Below, in pieces: positions 1 to 9,159 of a stretch of 51,877 bases of DNA (positions are counted from its first letter, which is position 1; each line of letters starts with the position of its first letter). A program made the position numbers and the translations under genes. Below the pieces are notes generated by a model. That model was not told the origin of the DNA. It was given only the letters and a program-made list of their open reading frames with translations, and did not search any database. The stretch comes from Bacteroidota bacterium (GTDB lineage: Bacteria; Bacteroidota; Ignavibacteria; UBA10030), in the NCBI GenBank assembly GCA_021813905.1, contig JAKAJH010000017.1:1-51877 (forward strand), given 5' to 3'.

Positions 1-410
1 TCGTCTTCGGCGGCGGTGTGGTGGGGAATGCCGCCTGGGGAGTGATGCCGGGCGTCTTCGCGCTCCTGGCTAACGTGTCCCGTGAAGTGGTGAAGGACGT
101 GGAGGATATGGTCGGCGACCGTCAGAAAGGCGCGCGTACGCTGCCGGTCCGCTTCGGTGTCCGCGCAGCGCTGGGGACGGCATCGGCGGCGATCGTGCTG
201 CTCATCGGCTCCACGGTGGTCGCGGCGGCGCATCATATCTACACGGCGCTCTTTCTGTACATTGTCCTGCCGGTGGATGGAGCGCTCCTCTGGGTGGTCA
301 CATCCCTCTGGCGGGATCACTCGCCGTCGGCGCTGGGCCGGTACAGCCGTGTGCTCAAGTACTGCATGGTCGGCGGCATTGCCGCGATCGCGGCGGGGTC
401 GCTCGGATGA
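1..410 (+). CDS. UbiA-family prenyltransferase, 3' part only
   Basis: The gene is open from the left window edge, so only the last 135 or so residues are seen. The visible part carries the second Asp-rich motif of the UbiA superfamily (REVVKDVEDMVGD, then KGARTLPVRFG) followed by three hydrophobic segments, as expected for the C-terminal half of these membrane enzymes. They move a polyprenyl group from its diphosphate to an aromatic or glycerol-phosphate acceptor. The acceptor cannot be told from this fragment; members in this kind of neighbourhood are often annotated as geranylgeranylglycerol-phosphate synthases or menaquinone-pathway enzymes. Its stop overlaps the rnhB start by 4 nt (ATGA), so the two are probably translationally coupled. 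Confidence 0.8.
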   Translation, partial: VFGGGVVGNAAWGVMPGVFALLANVSREVVKDVEDMVGDRQKGARTLPVRFGVRAALGTASAAIVLLIGSTVVAAAHHIYTALFLYIVLPVDGALLWVVTSLWRDHSPSALGRYSRVLKYCMVGGIAAIAAGSLG

Positions 411-1099
411 CCGTGCCGACACTCGACATTGAGCGGGCGATCTGGAACGACGGTGTCGAACCGATCGCCGGCGTGGATGAGGCCGGGCGGGGTCCGCTGG
501 CCGGACCCGTGGTGGCTGCGGCTGTGGTGTTTCCGCGTGACGTGACGATCCCGGGCGTCAACGATTCCAAGAAGCTGCGGGAGCGGGATCGGGAGGAGCT
601 CTTCGATGCGATCCGAGCCGCGGCGTCCTGCGTCGGTGTCGGGATTGTCGACCACGAGACCATCGATCGCGTGAACATCCTGCAGGCGACGGTGCGTGCC
701 ATGCACCAGGCCATCGACGCGCTCACGGTGCCGCCGGCGTTTCTCCTCGTGGACGGCAACTACTTCCGGCACGAGCGGCTGAAGTTTCGCACGGTCGTGG
801 ACGGCGACGCGCTTTCGTTCACCATTGCGGCGGCATCGGTCATCGCCAAAGTGACACGGGACCGACTGATGCGGGAGTATGACCGCGAATTTCCGGAGTA
901 CGGATTCATCCGGCACAAAGGGTACGGCACGCCGGAGCATCTGGCGGCCATCCGCCGGTACGGATTGTGCACGATCCATCGGCGGTCGTTCCGCATGCCT
1001 TGCGAGGCAGAAGGGATTTCCGTACGTTCATCGCATGAACACCCGCAGCATGAAGGAACGGGGGAGCGCGGGAGAACGGATCGCGGCAGCCTTTCTTGA
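407..1099 (+). CDS. rnhB: Ribonuclease HII
   Basis: RNase HII cleaves the RNA strand of RNA/DNA hybrids and starts removal of single ribonucleotides from DNA. The family signature GVDEAGRGPLAGPV lies at residues 22-35, with D24 and E25 as metal ligands; a third acidic residue lies in the LLVDGN region and the late HKGYGTPEH block is present. The catalytic domain ends near 'IHRRSFR'. The frame then runs about 30 residues further in low-complexity, charged sequence that overlaps the start of yraN by 65 nt, so the protein is longer than the usual 200 or so residues. The start overlaps the upstream prenyltransferase stop. Identity is certain; the biological C-terminus is less so. Confidence 0.95.
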   Translation: MTVPTLDIERAIWNDGVEPIAGVDEAGRGPLAGPVVAAAVVFPRDVTIPGVNDSKKLRERDREELFDAIRAAASCVGVGIVDHETIDRVNILQATVRAMHQAIDALTVPPAFLLVDGNYFRHERLKFRTVVDGDALSFTIAAASVIAKVTRDRLMREYDREFPEYGFIRHKGYGTPEHLAAIRRYGLCTIHRRSFRMPCEAEGISVRSSHEHPQHEGTGERGRTDRGSLS

Positions 1100-1394
1100 A
1101 CGGAACGGTTTCCGCATCCTGGAGCACAACTACCGCTACGGCCCGGGGGAGATTGACCTGATCGCGGACGACGCCGGTGAACTGGTGTTCGTCGAAGTGA
1201 AGCTGCGACGGAGCCGTGCGTACGGGCCGCCCGAAGACGCCATCACGACGTGGAAGCAGCGGACGCTCCGCCGGACCGCCGAAGGGTACCTCTTCCAGCA
1301 TCGCATCGAGGATCGGCCGTGCCGGTTCGACGTCGTGGCGATCGAAGGGCAGGGTGCCGCGATGGAGATCCGCCATTTACGCAACGCATTTTGA
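1035..1394 (+). CDS. yraN: YraN/UPF0102 family nuclease-like protein
   Basis: This 119-residue protein belongs to the YraN (UPF0102) family, which has the restriction-endonuclease-like fold; its cellular role is poorly defined. Visible signatures are GSAGERIAAAFLERNGF, then GPGEIDLIADD and VFVEVKLRRS. These form the E...D...ExK arrangement of PD-(D/E)XK nucleases. The frame is open further upstream inside rnhB, but homology starts only at 'MKERGSAGE'. ATG at 1035 or 1050 is therefore the likely start, and neither has a strong ribosome-binding site. yraN next to rnhB is a common bacterial gene pair. Confidence is high for the family and low for the exact start. Confidence 0.9.
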   Translation: MNTRSMKERGSAGERIAAAFLERNGFRILEHNYRYGPGEIDLIADDAGELVFVEVKLRRSRAYGPPEDAITTWKQRTLRRTAEGYLFQHRIEDRPCRFDVVAIEGQGAAMEIRHLRNAF

Positions 1395-1427
1395 GACCGC
1401 GTATCCAGGAAACTCGCAGACCGCCCG

Positions 1428-2846
1428 ATGAAAGTTTTCGCCTCCCACGCCGCGCTGTACACGGACTATTATGAGCTTACGATGGCCCAGGGCTACTGGC
1501 TCTCGGGCAGCGCCGGCACACACGCCTGCTTCGACTACTTCTTCCGCGAGAATCCCTTCAACGGCGGCTATGTGATCTTTGCGGGATTGAGCGACCTTCT
1601 CGACATTCTCGCAAAGCTCCGCTTCGAGAACGAAGAGATCGATTATCTCGCGTCGCTCGGCTTCAAGGCGGAATTCCTTCAATATCTGCGTGACTTTCGA
1701 TTCCGGGGAACGGTGCATTCGGTGCGGGAGGGCGAGCTGGTCTTTCCGCTCGAGCCGATCGTTCGCGTCGAAGGGAACCTCATCGAAACACAGCTCATCG
1801 AGACGCTGCTGCTGAACCTGCTCAACTTCGAATCGCTCATCGCCACCAAGGCGTCGCGCATCCGCATCGCGGCGGGGAACCGGCGCGTGGTGGATTTCGG
1901 CCTGCGGCGGGCGCAGGGACTCGGCGGCGTGCATGCCAGCAAAGCCGCCATCATCGGGGGATTGGATGCGACGTCGAATGTCTATGCGGCGTTCCATTAC
2001 GGTCTGCCGCCGTCCGGAACGCAGGCGCACTCCTGGATCCAGACATTCGGCGACGAGCTGGCGGCATTCCGGAAGTTCGCCGAGATTTATCCGGATCGGT
2101 CCTTTCTGCTGGTCGACACGTACAACACACTCAAAAGCGGCGTCCCCAACGCGATCACGGTGGCGAAGGAACTCGAGCGCGCCGGGCATCGGCTTCTGGG
2201 CATCCGCCTGGACAGCGGCGATCTTGCGTACCTGAGCAAAAAGGCGCGCGTCATGCTCGACGAGGCCGGACTTCCCGGCGTGCAGATTGTCGTCTCCAAT
2301 CAGCTCGATGAGTATCTTATCCGGAGCCTGATCCAGCAGGGAGCGCCCGTCGACGCATTCGGCGTCGGCACCCGGCTCGTGACGGCCATGGATTCTCCGG
2401 CGCTGGACGGCGTGTACAAGCTAAGCGTGGTCGGCCGGAATCCGACGCTGAAGTTCTCGGACAACTTCACCAAGACCACGCTGCCCGGTCGGAAGAAGAT
2501 CCGACGGTATCTGAATGCGAACGGGACATTCGATTCCGACGGGATCCTCCTGCAGGAGGAATCGGACGTCGAGAGTCTCACGCATCCGTACTTTCCGGAG
2601 CAGCATCGGAGCGTGCGCGAGTACCGGTCGGAAGAAGTTCTCGTGAAGGTGGTGGACGGCGGAGAACTGGTCCAACCGCTGCCGACGCCCGCGGCGAGCG
2701 CGGCGTACGCGCGAGCGCGGCTTGGGATGCTCGCGCCGGAATACACGCGCTTTGAGCACCCGCACCAGTACAAAGTGGGGATCAGCCGCGAACTGCGAAA
2801 CCTGCGTACGCGACTCTTCGATGAGATGCAATCGACGTTACGGTAG
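1428..2846 (+). CDS. pncB: Nicotinate phosphoribosyltransferase
   Basis: A cytoplasmic enzyme of 472 residues that joins nicotinate to PRPP, with ATP, to give nicotinate mononucleotide in the Preiss-Handler NAD salvage route. The N-terminus [14 protein letters not shown] is the family hallmark. The core motifs [11 protein letters not shown] and [10 protein letters not shown] and the phosphate-binding [15 protein letters not shown] are all present, and the length is normal for the bacterial short form. It lies 9 nt before pncA, whose product makes its substrate, so the two form a salvage operon. The ATG at 1428 starts directly before the conserved N-terminus. Confidence 0.96.
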   Translation: MKVFASHAALYTDYYELTMAQGYWLSGSAGTHACFDYFFRENPFNGGYVIFAGLSDLLDILAKLRFENEEIDYLASLGFKAEFLQYLRDFRFRGTVHSVREGELVFPLEPIVRVEGNLIETQLIETLLLNLLNFESLIATKASRIRIAAGNRRVVDFGLRRAQGLGGVHASKAAIIGGLDATSNVYAAFHYGLPPSGTQAHSWIQTFGDELAAFRKFAEIYPDRSFLLVDTYNTLKSGVPNAITVAKELERAGHRLLGIRLDSGDLAYLSKKARVMLDEAGLPGVQIVVSNQLDEYLIRSLIQQGAPVDAFGVGTRLVTAMDSPALDGVYKLSVVGRNPTLKFSDNFTKTTLPGRKKIRRYLNANGTFDSDGILLQEESDVESLTHPYFPEQHRSVREYRSEEVLVKVVDGGELVQPLPTPAASAAYARARLGMLAPEYTRFEHPHQYKVGISRELRNLRTRLFDEMQSTLR

Positions 2847-2855
2847 GAGGATGGG

Positions 2856-3398
2856 ATGAAGGCGCTGCTGGTGGTGGACGTGCAGAATGATTTCTGTCCG
2901 GGCGGGGCGCTTGCCGTGCCGAACGGTGACAAGGTCGTGCCGGTGATCAACGCGCTGATGGATCACTTACCGCTGGTCGTCGCCTCCAAGGACTGGCATC
3001 CGTTGCGTTCGATGCATTTCACCAGGTGGCCGGTGCACTGCGTGCACAACACTCCGGGGGCCGATTTCCATCCCGGCATCGAAAGCGTGAAGATCAAGCA
3101 GGTGTTCTTGAAGGGGACGAAGGACAAGGACGACGGCTATTCGGCCTTTGAGGCCACCAATGTCGACCTCACGTCGTACCTGCGCGAGCGGAGCGTGACG
3201 GAACTGTACGTTGCGGGACTGGCGACCGACTACTGCGTGAAAGCGTCAGCCGTCGATGCCGTGAAGCACGGGTTCAAAACCTTCGTCATCACGGACGCCG
3301 TTGCGGCGGTAAACGTCAGGCCGGGAGATGGGGAAGAAGCACTGGAGGAGTTGAAGAAGGCGGGAGTCTCTTTAATCCGGTCGGAAGACGTGCGCTGA
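2856..3398 (+). CDS. pncA: Nicotinamidase
   Basis: Hydrolyses nicotinamide to nicotinate and ammonia, feeding PncB encoded just upstream. The isochorismatase-fold protein has 180 residues. The catalytic triad is visible as D8 (VVDVQNDFCPGG), a Lys in the FLKGTKDKDDGYSAF stretch, and Cys in GLATDYCV. The metal-site Asp/His lies in SKDWHP, followed by WPVHCV. A strong AGGAGG sits 5 nt before the ATG at 2856; another ATG at 2851 gives only a two-codon frame and is not the start. The loop after DWHP is slightly shorter than in E. coli PncA. Confidence 0.96.
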   Translation: MKALLVVDVQNDFCPGGALAVPNGDKVVPVINALMDHLPLVVASKDWHPLRSMHFTRWPVHCVHNTPGADFHPGIESVKIKQVFLKGTKDKDDGYSAFEATNVDLTSYLRERSVTELYVAGLATDYCVKASAVDAVKHGFKTFVITDAVAAVNVRPGDGEEALEELKKAGVSLIRSEDVR

Positions 3399-3645
3399 TT
3401 CATGGCCGCGTACGCTTGTTCCGTCTGTCTCTTTGCCCCGCCGGTGTCTTCGTTCGCACAATCCGTTCAGGATCGACGGCGGGACGAGCGGCCATGGGGG
3501 AGGGATGGGAAATTGTCGATTGGCCGCAGACGACGCCAGGGCATTGCTCCGAGGAACGCGTTCTCGATGTCCGATTTTCCCGATCACAATCCTTTCACAC
3601 TCTTCACCCATCGATTGCAGTATCCGGAACGACCTCGGTATTGAT

Positions 3646-5850
3646 ATGATCAGTTTCCCGGTTGCACGTTCCCTCTCCACTCTCTTGCTGATCGCACTCC
3701 TCGCAGCCTCCTCCGTTCTTCACGGACAGAATCAGTTTACCGCAGTCGTCGCTGACAGCGCGAGCGGAAAACCGGTTGTGGGTGCGAACGCGATCGTCCG
3801 TGGCACCGTGCTGGGCGGGGTCACCGACACGCTCGGCCGTGTGACCATCACGGGAATTCCCGACGGTGCGCACACGATTGCCGTCTCCTGCGTCGGCTAC
3901 AGGAGCCGTGTGTTGCCGTACGACTTCCCTCTGGCCCCTGCGGCGCAGCCGGTGACTGTTCTCCTGGGCCAGGAGGCCATTGAACTTGGCGCGGTCACGG
4001 TGACGACGACGAGAACAAGTTATCACCTGTACGACGTTCCCGTCCGCATTGAAGTCAAAGGAGAAGAGGATATCGGTGAGACGATGATCGATCATCCGTC
4101 GAACATCTCGGAACTCTTTCTCGAATCGACGGGTATCCAGGTGCTTCAGACGTCACCCATCTCGAACTCTGTCAGCATAAAGCTTCAGGGACTGGATGGA
4201 AGCTACACGCAGATACTGAAGGACGGTTTCCCCTTGTATGGCGGCCTTTCGGCCGGACTCAGCGTGACGCAGATTCCGCCGCTGGACCTTCGCCGCGTGG
4301 AAATCGTCAAAGGTCCGTCATCGTCATTGTACGGAGCCGGGGCGATGGCGGGCATCATCAATCTCATTTCAAAGACACCCGCGGAGAATGCACGACTCAT
4401 GCTGCTTCTCAACGGCACCAGCGCTCGAGGCGTGGACGGAGGGCTGTTCTATTCGGGGCGAAAGAACAATGTGGGATATACCGTGCTGATGAACGGTACC
4501 GCAAACGCCGCGTACGATGCCGATCGGACCGGTTTTTCGGACATCCCGAGAACAGAGCTGTTCACGATCAATCCCAAAGTCTTCTACGACCTCAGTGACA
4601 ACACGAGAATCGTCTTCGGACTGTCCACGACCTCCGAGAATACGACGAGCGGGGATATGACGGCGTTGAGCGAAGGGACGAGCCTTTCCCATCCGTACAT
4701 CGAACGGACAAAGTCGAATCGGTCGTACACGCAACTGGATTTGGCCACCGAGGGGGGCTCCACCTCGATCGATTTCAAGAACAGCATCGGATACTTCCAC
4801 TTGAACAGGTCGCTGATGTCAGACCGTTTCGACGGAACGCAGTGGTCCACTTACTCTGAGTTGTCCGCCCAGATGGTGTCGGGTGAGCACACCTTGACCG
4901 GAGGAGTGAATCTGACGACGGACAGATTCCTCGAGGATCCGGCCGACAGCGTGGACCGGAGCTACACTCAATGGACCGCCGGGCTTTTTGGGCAGGACGA
5001 TTGGAAACTGGCAGCGCCTCTCACTGTGGAAACGGGACTACGAATCGATTGGGAAAACCGGAATGGTCTGCATGCGGTTCCGCGGATCGCCGCGATCTAT
5101 CATGTCACCGACAAATTGGGATTACGAGTGGGCGCCGGACTCGGATATAAAGTCCCGACAATCTTCTCGGACCAGTCCGATCCGAGCGCTCTCTACCGGC
5201 TTGAACCGATCCACAGCGACGTGCGGGTGGAGAGTTCAGTCGGCGGGGAGTTCGACGTTGCCTACAATACGATTGCTCTTGGTGCAATGACCCTTGCCCT
5301 GAATCAGGCATTCTTCTCCACGAGGGTTGACGATCCTCTCGTTCCGGTCCCTGAGAACGCTTCAGCGCCGGCCAATGGCAGAATTGCCCTGATCAATGCG
5401 AAGGGGTACCTGTATACCGCCGGGGCCGAAACGGACATCAAGCTGACGTACGACGAACTGGAAGCCTTCGTGGGCTATACGTATACCCATGCGCGGGGAA
5501 AAAGTCCGGAACGGGATGGAGCACTCGTCCTGACGCCGACACACAATGTCGTGATGGACGTTCTCTTTGATATGGAAGGCGCCGGCGAGGGTGGAGTGGA
5601 ATTGCGCTACACCAGTCCTCAGCTTCTGAACGATGGCACCCGAACGCCCGGCTTTTGGGTTCTGGATTGTCTGTTCCAGACGACGTTCTCTCACGTCACG
5701 TTCTTTGTCGCCGTCGAGAACGCCCTGGATCTGAAAGAAGCGAACTACACTCCGGTGTTTTCCGGCACCAGCGCTAACCCGCGCTTCAACGATGTCTGGG
5801 CGCCGCTTGAAGGTCGGATCGTGAACGGCGGAGTGAAGTTTCAGATGTGA
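3646..5850 (+). CDS. TonB-dependent outer-membrane receptor
   Basis: A gated outer-membrane importer of 734 residues. The start is placed at 3646 because a signal peptide begins there (MISFPVARSLSTLLLIALLAA ending near VLHGQ); the 71 upstream in-frame codons look non-coding. Order of domains: signal peptide; a carboxypeptidase-regulatory-like beta-sandwich (about 25-110; DSASGKPVVGANAIV), typical of Bacteroidota-type receptors; the plug (about 125-250; GIQVLQTSPISNSVSIKLQG, RRVEIVKGPSSSLYGAGAMAG); then the 22-strand barrel. The substrate is not evident; siderophore, cobalamin and peptide receptors share this layout. It ends in Met rather than the usual aromatic residue. No cobalamin-riboswitch boxes were seen in the 247 nt upstream. 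Energy would come from a Ton complex such as the one at 19.9-22.4 kb. Confidence 0.9.
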   Translation: MISFPVARSLSTLLLIALLAASSVLHGQNQFTAVVADSASGKPVVGANAIVRGTVLGGVTDTLGRVTITGIPDGAHTIAVSCVGYRSRVLPYDFPLAPAAQPVTVLLGQEAIELGAVTVTTTRTSYHLYDVPVRIEVKGEEDIGETMIDHPSNISELFLESTGIQVLQTSPISNSVSIKLQGLDGSYTQILKDGFPLYGGLSAGLSVTQIPPLDLRRVEIVKGPSSSLYGAGAMAGIINLISKTPAENARLMLLLNGTSARGVDGGLFYSGRKNNVGYTVLMNGTANAAYDADRTGFSDIPRTELFTINPKVFYDLSDNTRIVFGLSTTSENTTSGDMTALSEGTSLSHPYIERTKSNRSYTQLDLATEGGSTSIDFKNSIGYFHLNRSLMSDRFDGTQWSTYSELSAQMVSGEHTLTGGVNLTTDRFLEDPADSVDRSYTQWTAGLFGQDDWKLAAPLTVETGLRIDWENRNGLHAVPRIAAIYHVTDKLGLRVGAGLGYKVPTIFSDQSDPSALYRLEPIHSDVRVESSVGGEFDVAYNTIALGAMTLALNQAFFSTRVDDPLVPVPENASAPANGRIALINAKGYLYTAGAETDIKLTYDELEAFVGYTYTHARGKSPERDGALVLTPTHNVVMDVLFDMEGAGEGGVELRYTSPQLLNDGTRTPGFWVLDCLFQTTFSHVTFFVAVENALDLKEANYTPVFSGTSANPRFNDVWAPLEGRIVNGGVKFQM

Positions 5851-6112
5851 CCCTGGCGGTTCGAACGCCGTGGGAAGAACGAGCAGGCGACTTCCTGCCG
5901 TGTCTTTCGATCCGAGAGTGACCTTTGAGCGTCGTTCCGACGGAGGACGGTTGGAGCGAGAATCGGGTCCGGAACAGAATTGTCACCCACGCACCGCCGC
6001 ACTCACACACGTACGCACGTACCCTCGTACTTGAATTTCCCCCAAATTCTCGCTAAACATCCCTCCGTGCGGTCGGGGATATCTCCGGACAACCACAGGT
6101 GTGGGAGCTTTC
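5851..6112. other. Intergenic region before cstA with AC-rich block
   Basis: No gene seen. Positions 5984-6030 hold an AC-rich stretch whose CACCCACGCAC (5984-5994) is the exact reverse complement of GTGCGTGGGTG in the repeat at 43877-43887. A copy of the octamer-like site GAATTTCCCC (6033-6042) matches one of the sites that crowd before the sigma54 promoter at 19441. The cstA promoter must lie here but is not obvious. Confidence 0.4.
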
Positions 6113-7966
6113 ATGAATGCTATGCCGCTTCTGATCGTCGCTCTCGCCGTCTTCGCGCTGGCCTACCGATTCTACTTCGGTTTTATCGCCGCTAAAGTCG
6201 CCGTCCTGAACGATCGATTCACTCCACCGTCGAAACGGCTGTATGACGGGCAAAACTACATGCCGATGGGCAAGTGGATCCTCTTCGGCCACCACTTCGC
6301 CGCCATCGCCGGCGCGGGTCCGCTCGTCGGACCGGTCCTCGCCGCTCAGTTCGGCTACTTCCCGGGCTTCGCGTGGATGGTCGTCGGCGCCGTCATGGCG
6401 GGAGCTGTTCACGACTTCGTCATCCTTGTCGCCTCCATCCGGCACGATGGCAAGTCGCTCGCCGAGATCGCCAAGGCCGAAGTGAGCCGTCTGAGCGGCA
6501 CGACGGCCTCCATCGCGATCCTGCTCATCATCATCGTCGCCCTTGCCGGACTCGGCCTCGTGGTGGTCAATGCGCTGTCGGAAAGTTCTTGGGGCACGTT
6601 TACCATCGCCTGCACCATCCCGATCGCGCTGGCCATGGGCGTGTGGATGTTCCGCATTCGCAAGGGAAAGACCGCGGAAGCCACGGTGGTCGGCGTGATC
6701 CTGCTGAGTCTGGCCGTGATCTACGGCCGGTACATCCCCGATTCCCCGTTCGCGTCGTGGTTCACGTTCGATCACAAGACACTCACGATCCTCATGGCTG
6801 CCTACGGCTTTCTGGCTTCCGTGCTGCCGGTGTGGCTGCTGCTCTCCCCCCGGGATTACCTGAGTTCCATTATGAAGCTCGGCGTTGTGGCATTGCTGGC
6901 GGTCGGGATCATTGTGGTGGCACCGACCTTGAAGATGCCCGCGTTTACGTCGTTCGTTCATGGCGGCGGACCGATCATTCCGGGCACGCTCTTCCCGTAT
7001 CTCTTTATTACGATCGCCTGCGGCGCGATCTCGGGATTCCACTCGCTCGTCAGTTCCGGCACCACGCCGAAGATGCTCATGACCGAGTCGCACGTCCGGT
7101 TCATCGCGGCCGGCGCCATGCTGGCGGAAGGGATCGTAAGCGTGCTGGCGCTCATCGCCGCGTGCAGCCTGCTGCCGCTGGATTACTACCTGATCAATGT
7201 GCCGGTGGAAAGATTCCAGGCGGTGCTGCCGCAACTGCAGCAGATGGGATTCACCCAATCCAACATCCAGCAGCTCTCGATGGAGGTGGGAGAGAAGATC
7301 ATCGGTCGTACGGGCGGCGCGGTGTCGCTGGCGGTTGGAATGGCGCAGATCTTCTCCGCGATTCCCGGCCTTACGGCACTGATGTCCTACTGGTACCACT
7401 TTGCCATCATGTTCGAAGCGCTGTTCATCCTCACGACGATCGATGCCGGCACCCGCATCGGGCGGTTTGTGCTGCAGGAAATGCTCGGAAAGGTGTACGC
7501 CCCCTTTGGTCGCACCGACTGGCTCCCGGGCAACCTGCTCGCGAGTTTTGTCATTGTGTTCGCCTGGGCCTACTTTATCTATACCGGCAGCGTTGCGACG
7601 ATCTGGCCGATGTTCGGCACGGCCAATCAGCTTCTGGCCGCGGTGGCGCTGACCATCGGCACCTCCTATATCATCAATCGGGGGCGGGCGCGATATGCGT
7701 GGGTGACCGTCGTCCCGCTGCTCTTCGTCGGCGTGACGACGCTGTCGGCAGGTTGGCTCAACGTCCGGAACATCTACCTTCCCCAGATCGCGAACGGGCA
7801 GACGATGGTGCAGGGGATGATCAACGCGTCGCTGACCGTGCTCATCATGGCCTGTGTGGTCGTAATCTTCTTCGATGCGGTACCGAAATGGGTGCAATCG
7901 ATCCGTGGCAAACGGCCGGTCGTGGCTGACGTTCCTCCGGAAGGAGAAGCGGCCATCGCAAAATGA
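6113..7966 (+). CDS. cstA: CstA-family peptide/pyruvate transporter (carbon starvation protein A)
   Basis: An inner-membrane transporter of 617 residues with about 16 hydrophobic segments. CstA proteins take up peptides and, in some species, pyruvate under carbon limitation. Signature blocks are [58 protein letters not shown] and [20 protein letters not shown] at 6113 is preferred over the in-frame GTG at 6101 because GGGAG sits just before it. The gene stands alone and is closed by the hairpin at 7985. Identity is secure; the substrate (peptide or pyruvate) is not decided by sequence. Confidence 0.93.
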   Translation: MNAMPLLIVALAVFALAYRFYFGFIAAKVAVLNDRFTPPSKRLYDGQNYMPMGKWILFGHHFAAIAGAGPLVGPVLAAQFGYFPGFAWMVVGAVMAGAVHDFVILVASIRHDGKSLAEIAKAEVSRLSGTTASIAILLIIIVALAGLGLVVVNALSESSWGTFTIACTIPIALAMGVWMFRIRKGKTAEATVVGVILLSLAVIYGRYIPDSPFASWFTFDHKTLTILMAAYGFLASVLPVWLLLSPRDYLSSIMKLGVVALLAVGIIVVAPTLKMPAFTSFVHGGGPIIPGTLFPYLFITIACGAISGFHSLVSSGTTPKMLMTESHVRFIAAGAMLAEGIVSVLALIAACSLLPLDYYLINVPVERFQAVLPQLQQMGFTQSNIQQLSMEVGEKIIGRTGGAVSLAVGMAQIFSAIPGLTALMSYWYHFAIMFEALFILTTIDAGTRIGRFVLQEMLGKVYAPFGRTDWLPGNLLASFVIVFAWAYFIYTGSVATIWPMFGTANQLLAAVALTIGTSYIINRGRARYAWVTVVPLLFVGVTTLSAGWLNVRNIYLPQIANGQTMVQGMINASLTVLIMACVVVIFFDAVPKWVQSIRGKRPVVADVPPEGEAAIAK

Positions 7967-7984
7967 AGAGATGCGCGGAAGAAC

Positions 7985-8016
7985 AAAAAAGGCCCGGCGA
8001 TGAACCGGGCCTTTGT
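7985..8016. terminator. Bidirectional intrinsic terminator
   Basis: A perfect 10-bp stem, AAAGGCCCGG / CCGGGCCTTT, with a 7-nt loop lies between the convergent cstA and T9SS-cargo genes. It is T-rich on both sides when read on either strand, so it can end both transcripts. Confidence 0.9.
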
Positions 8017-8056
8017 ATGATGAGGGGTGCAGCATGAACCGGGGGGAGGACCCGGA

Positions 8057-8812
8057 TCATTTCATGAGCGTCATCTTCCGGATGGAGACTTCGTCGCCCA
8101 CCTGGAGGCGCGCAAAATAGGTGCCGGAGGCGAGGCGGAGGCCTTCGGCCGAGCTGTTCCATGCAATCTCGTACGTTCCGGCGTTCTGGAACTGTTCCAC
8201 GAGCCGGTTCACTTCCCGTCCCGTCATATCAAACACCGTCAGGTGCACTTGCCCCGGATCGTGCAGCGTGTACGTGATCCGCGTGGACGGGTTGAACGGA
8301 TTCGGATAGTTCTGACCGAGCGACGAACGGCGCATATCCGAACCTCCGACGGCCAGCGGTCCCGTGGTCCAGTCAGCGCCGTGGATCGTGACGCCCAGGC
8401 TGTCGGCGGACGGACCGGCCACCATCACGTTGGCCAGCGTGGCCCGGAGATCGGTCGCGCCGTCGTTTGCGGTGAAGCGAACCCGCACCAGTGATCCGCT
8501 GCCGGCTGAAAACGCCGTCTGCGTCTGACCCAGGATCACCACATTGTATGTCGAGTCGTTGACCCGATGGGAAGCCACAATCCATTCTGCTCCGACGGTC
8601 CGATCCGTCCGGTCAAGCGACTCCAGACGAACGTCGGACGAAGAACGCACCGAGAACTGTATCCCTCCGACGACTTCCTGGTTGTCCATCAGCACGTCGA
8701 GCGTGCTCAGCGATGAACGCACCACGGAGAGCTTGTTCTGAGCAGCCAGCGGCGCGATGCAGAACGCTGCCGCCAGGATCAGGTTCGCTATCAGTGTGGT
8801 TGTCGGTTTCAT
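8057..8812 (-). CDS. Secreted protein with type IX sorting domain
   Basis: A 251-residue exported protein. A signal peptide (MKPTTTLIANLILAAAFCIA, cleavage near LAAQ) is followed by a domain of about 130 residues resembling a cohesin-type beta sandwich (VGGIQFSVRSS, LVRVRFTAN). A Por/type IX C-terminal sorting domain follows, with NYPNPFNPSTRITYTL, VFDMTGREV, GTYEIAWN and SGTYFARLQ, ending RKMTLMK. Such proteins cross the outer membrane by the T9SS and are released or anchored at the surface. Start 8812 was chosen because the signal peptide begins there; a GTG at 8848 would add 12 charged residues. Function beyond secretion is unknown. Confidence 0.85.
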   Translation of the reverse strand: MKPTTTLIANLILAAAFCIAPLAAQNKLSVVRSSLSTLDVLMDNQEVVGGIQFSVRSSSDVRLESLDRTDRTVGAEWIVASHRVNDSTYNVVILGQTQTAFSAGSGSLVRVRFTANDGATDLRATLANVMVAGPSADSLGVTIHGADWTTGPLAVGGSDMRRSSLGQNYPNPFNPSTRITYTLHDPGQVHLTVFDMTGREVNRLVEQFQNAGTYEIAWNSSAEGLRLASGTYFARLQVGDEVSIRKMTLMK

Positions 8813-9159
8813 GTCAGTCGGGCTTTCGGGTCCTGCCCTTTCCTTCACCGTTCATGCCAGCATGCCACTCCGATCACCCCGGCTCTATAAGTCTTTATCC
8901 TTCAATGCCTTGTGAATCTTCGTGGCTCTCGCCCGAGGGCGCTCCTGAATTGTAACTTCTACACGCCCTGTGTGATTCGCGGAACAGGGCACTTGAAACA
9001 TGCATGTTGTGAATCGATAGGGAGGAATCGGCTTTGTAGAATCTGCAGGGGTTCAATCAACGCCGAGGGGTGAATCAGGCGGCGATGGCCATCCGGAGTT
9101 GCGGCACTTCACTTGATGAGATCGTGTGAATGAGGATCGTTCTCACTGGGAGGTGACGC
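8813..9159. promoter_or_regulatory. Intergenic control region with repeated TGTGAATC octamers
   Basis: The 347 nt between the divergent T9SS-cargo and hybrid-kinase genes hold no ORF worth naming. On the plus strand an octamer recurs: TGTGAATC at 8911 and 9008, TGTGATTC at 8971, GGTGAATC at 9069 and TGTGAATG at 9125. Most are spaced close to 60 nt apart. They could be binding sites, but nothing proves this. A strong ribosome-binding site (GGAGGTGA) for the kinase closes the region. Confidence 0.4.

Noticed and set aside
3399-3645. Cobalamin riboswitch before the TonB receptor
   Set aside because: No B12-box-like sequence was recognised; the leader has no convincing conserved elements.
6053-8035. 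A 660-codon minus-strand frame opposite cstA
   Set aside because: Low-complexity Arg/Asp/His composition and full overlap with an unmistakable cstA gene; a shadow.
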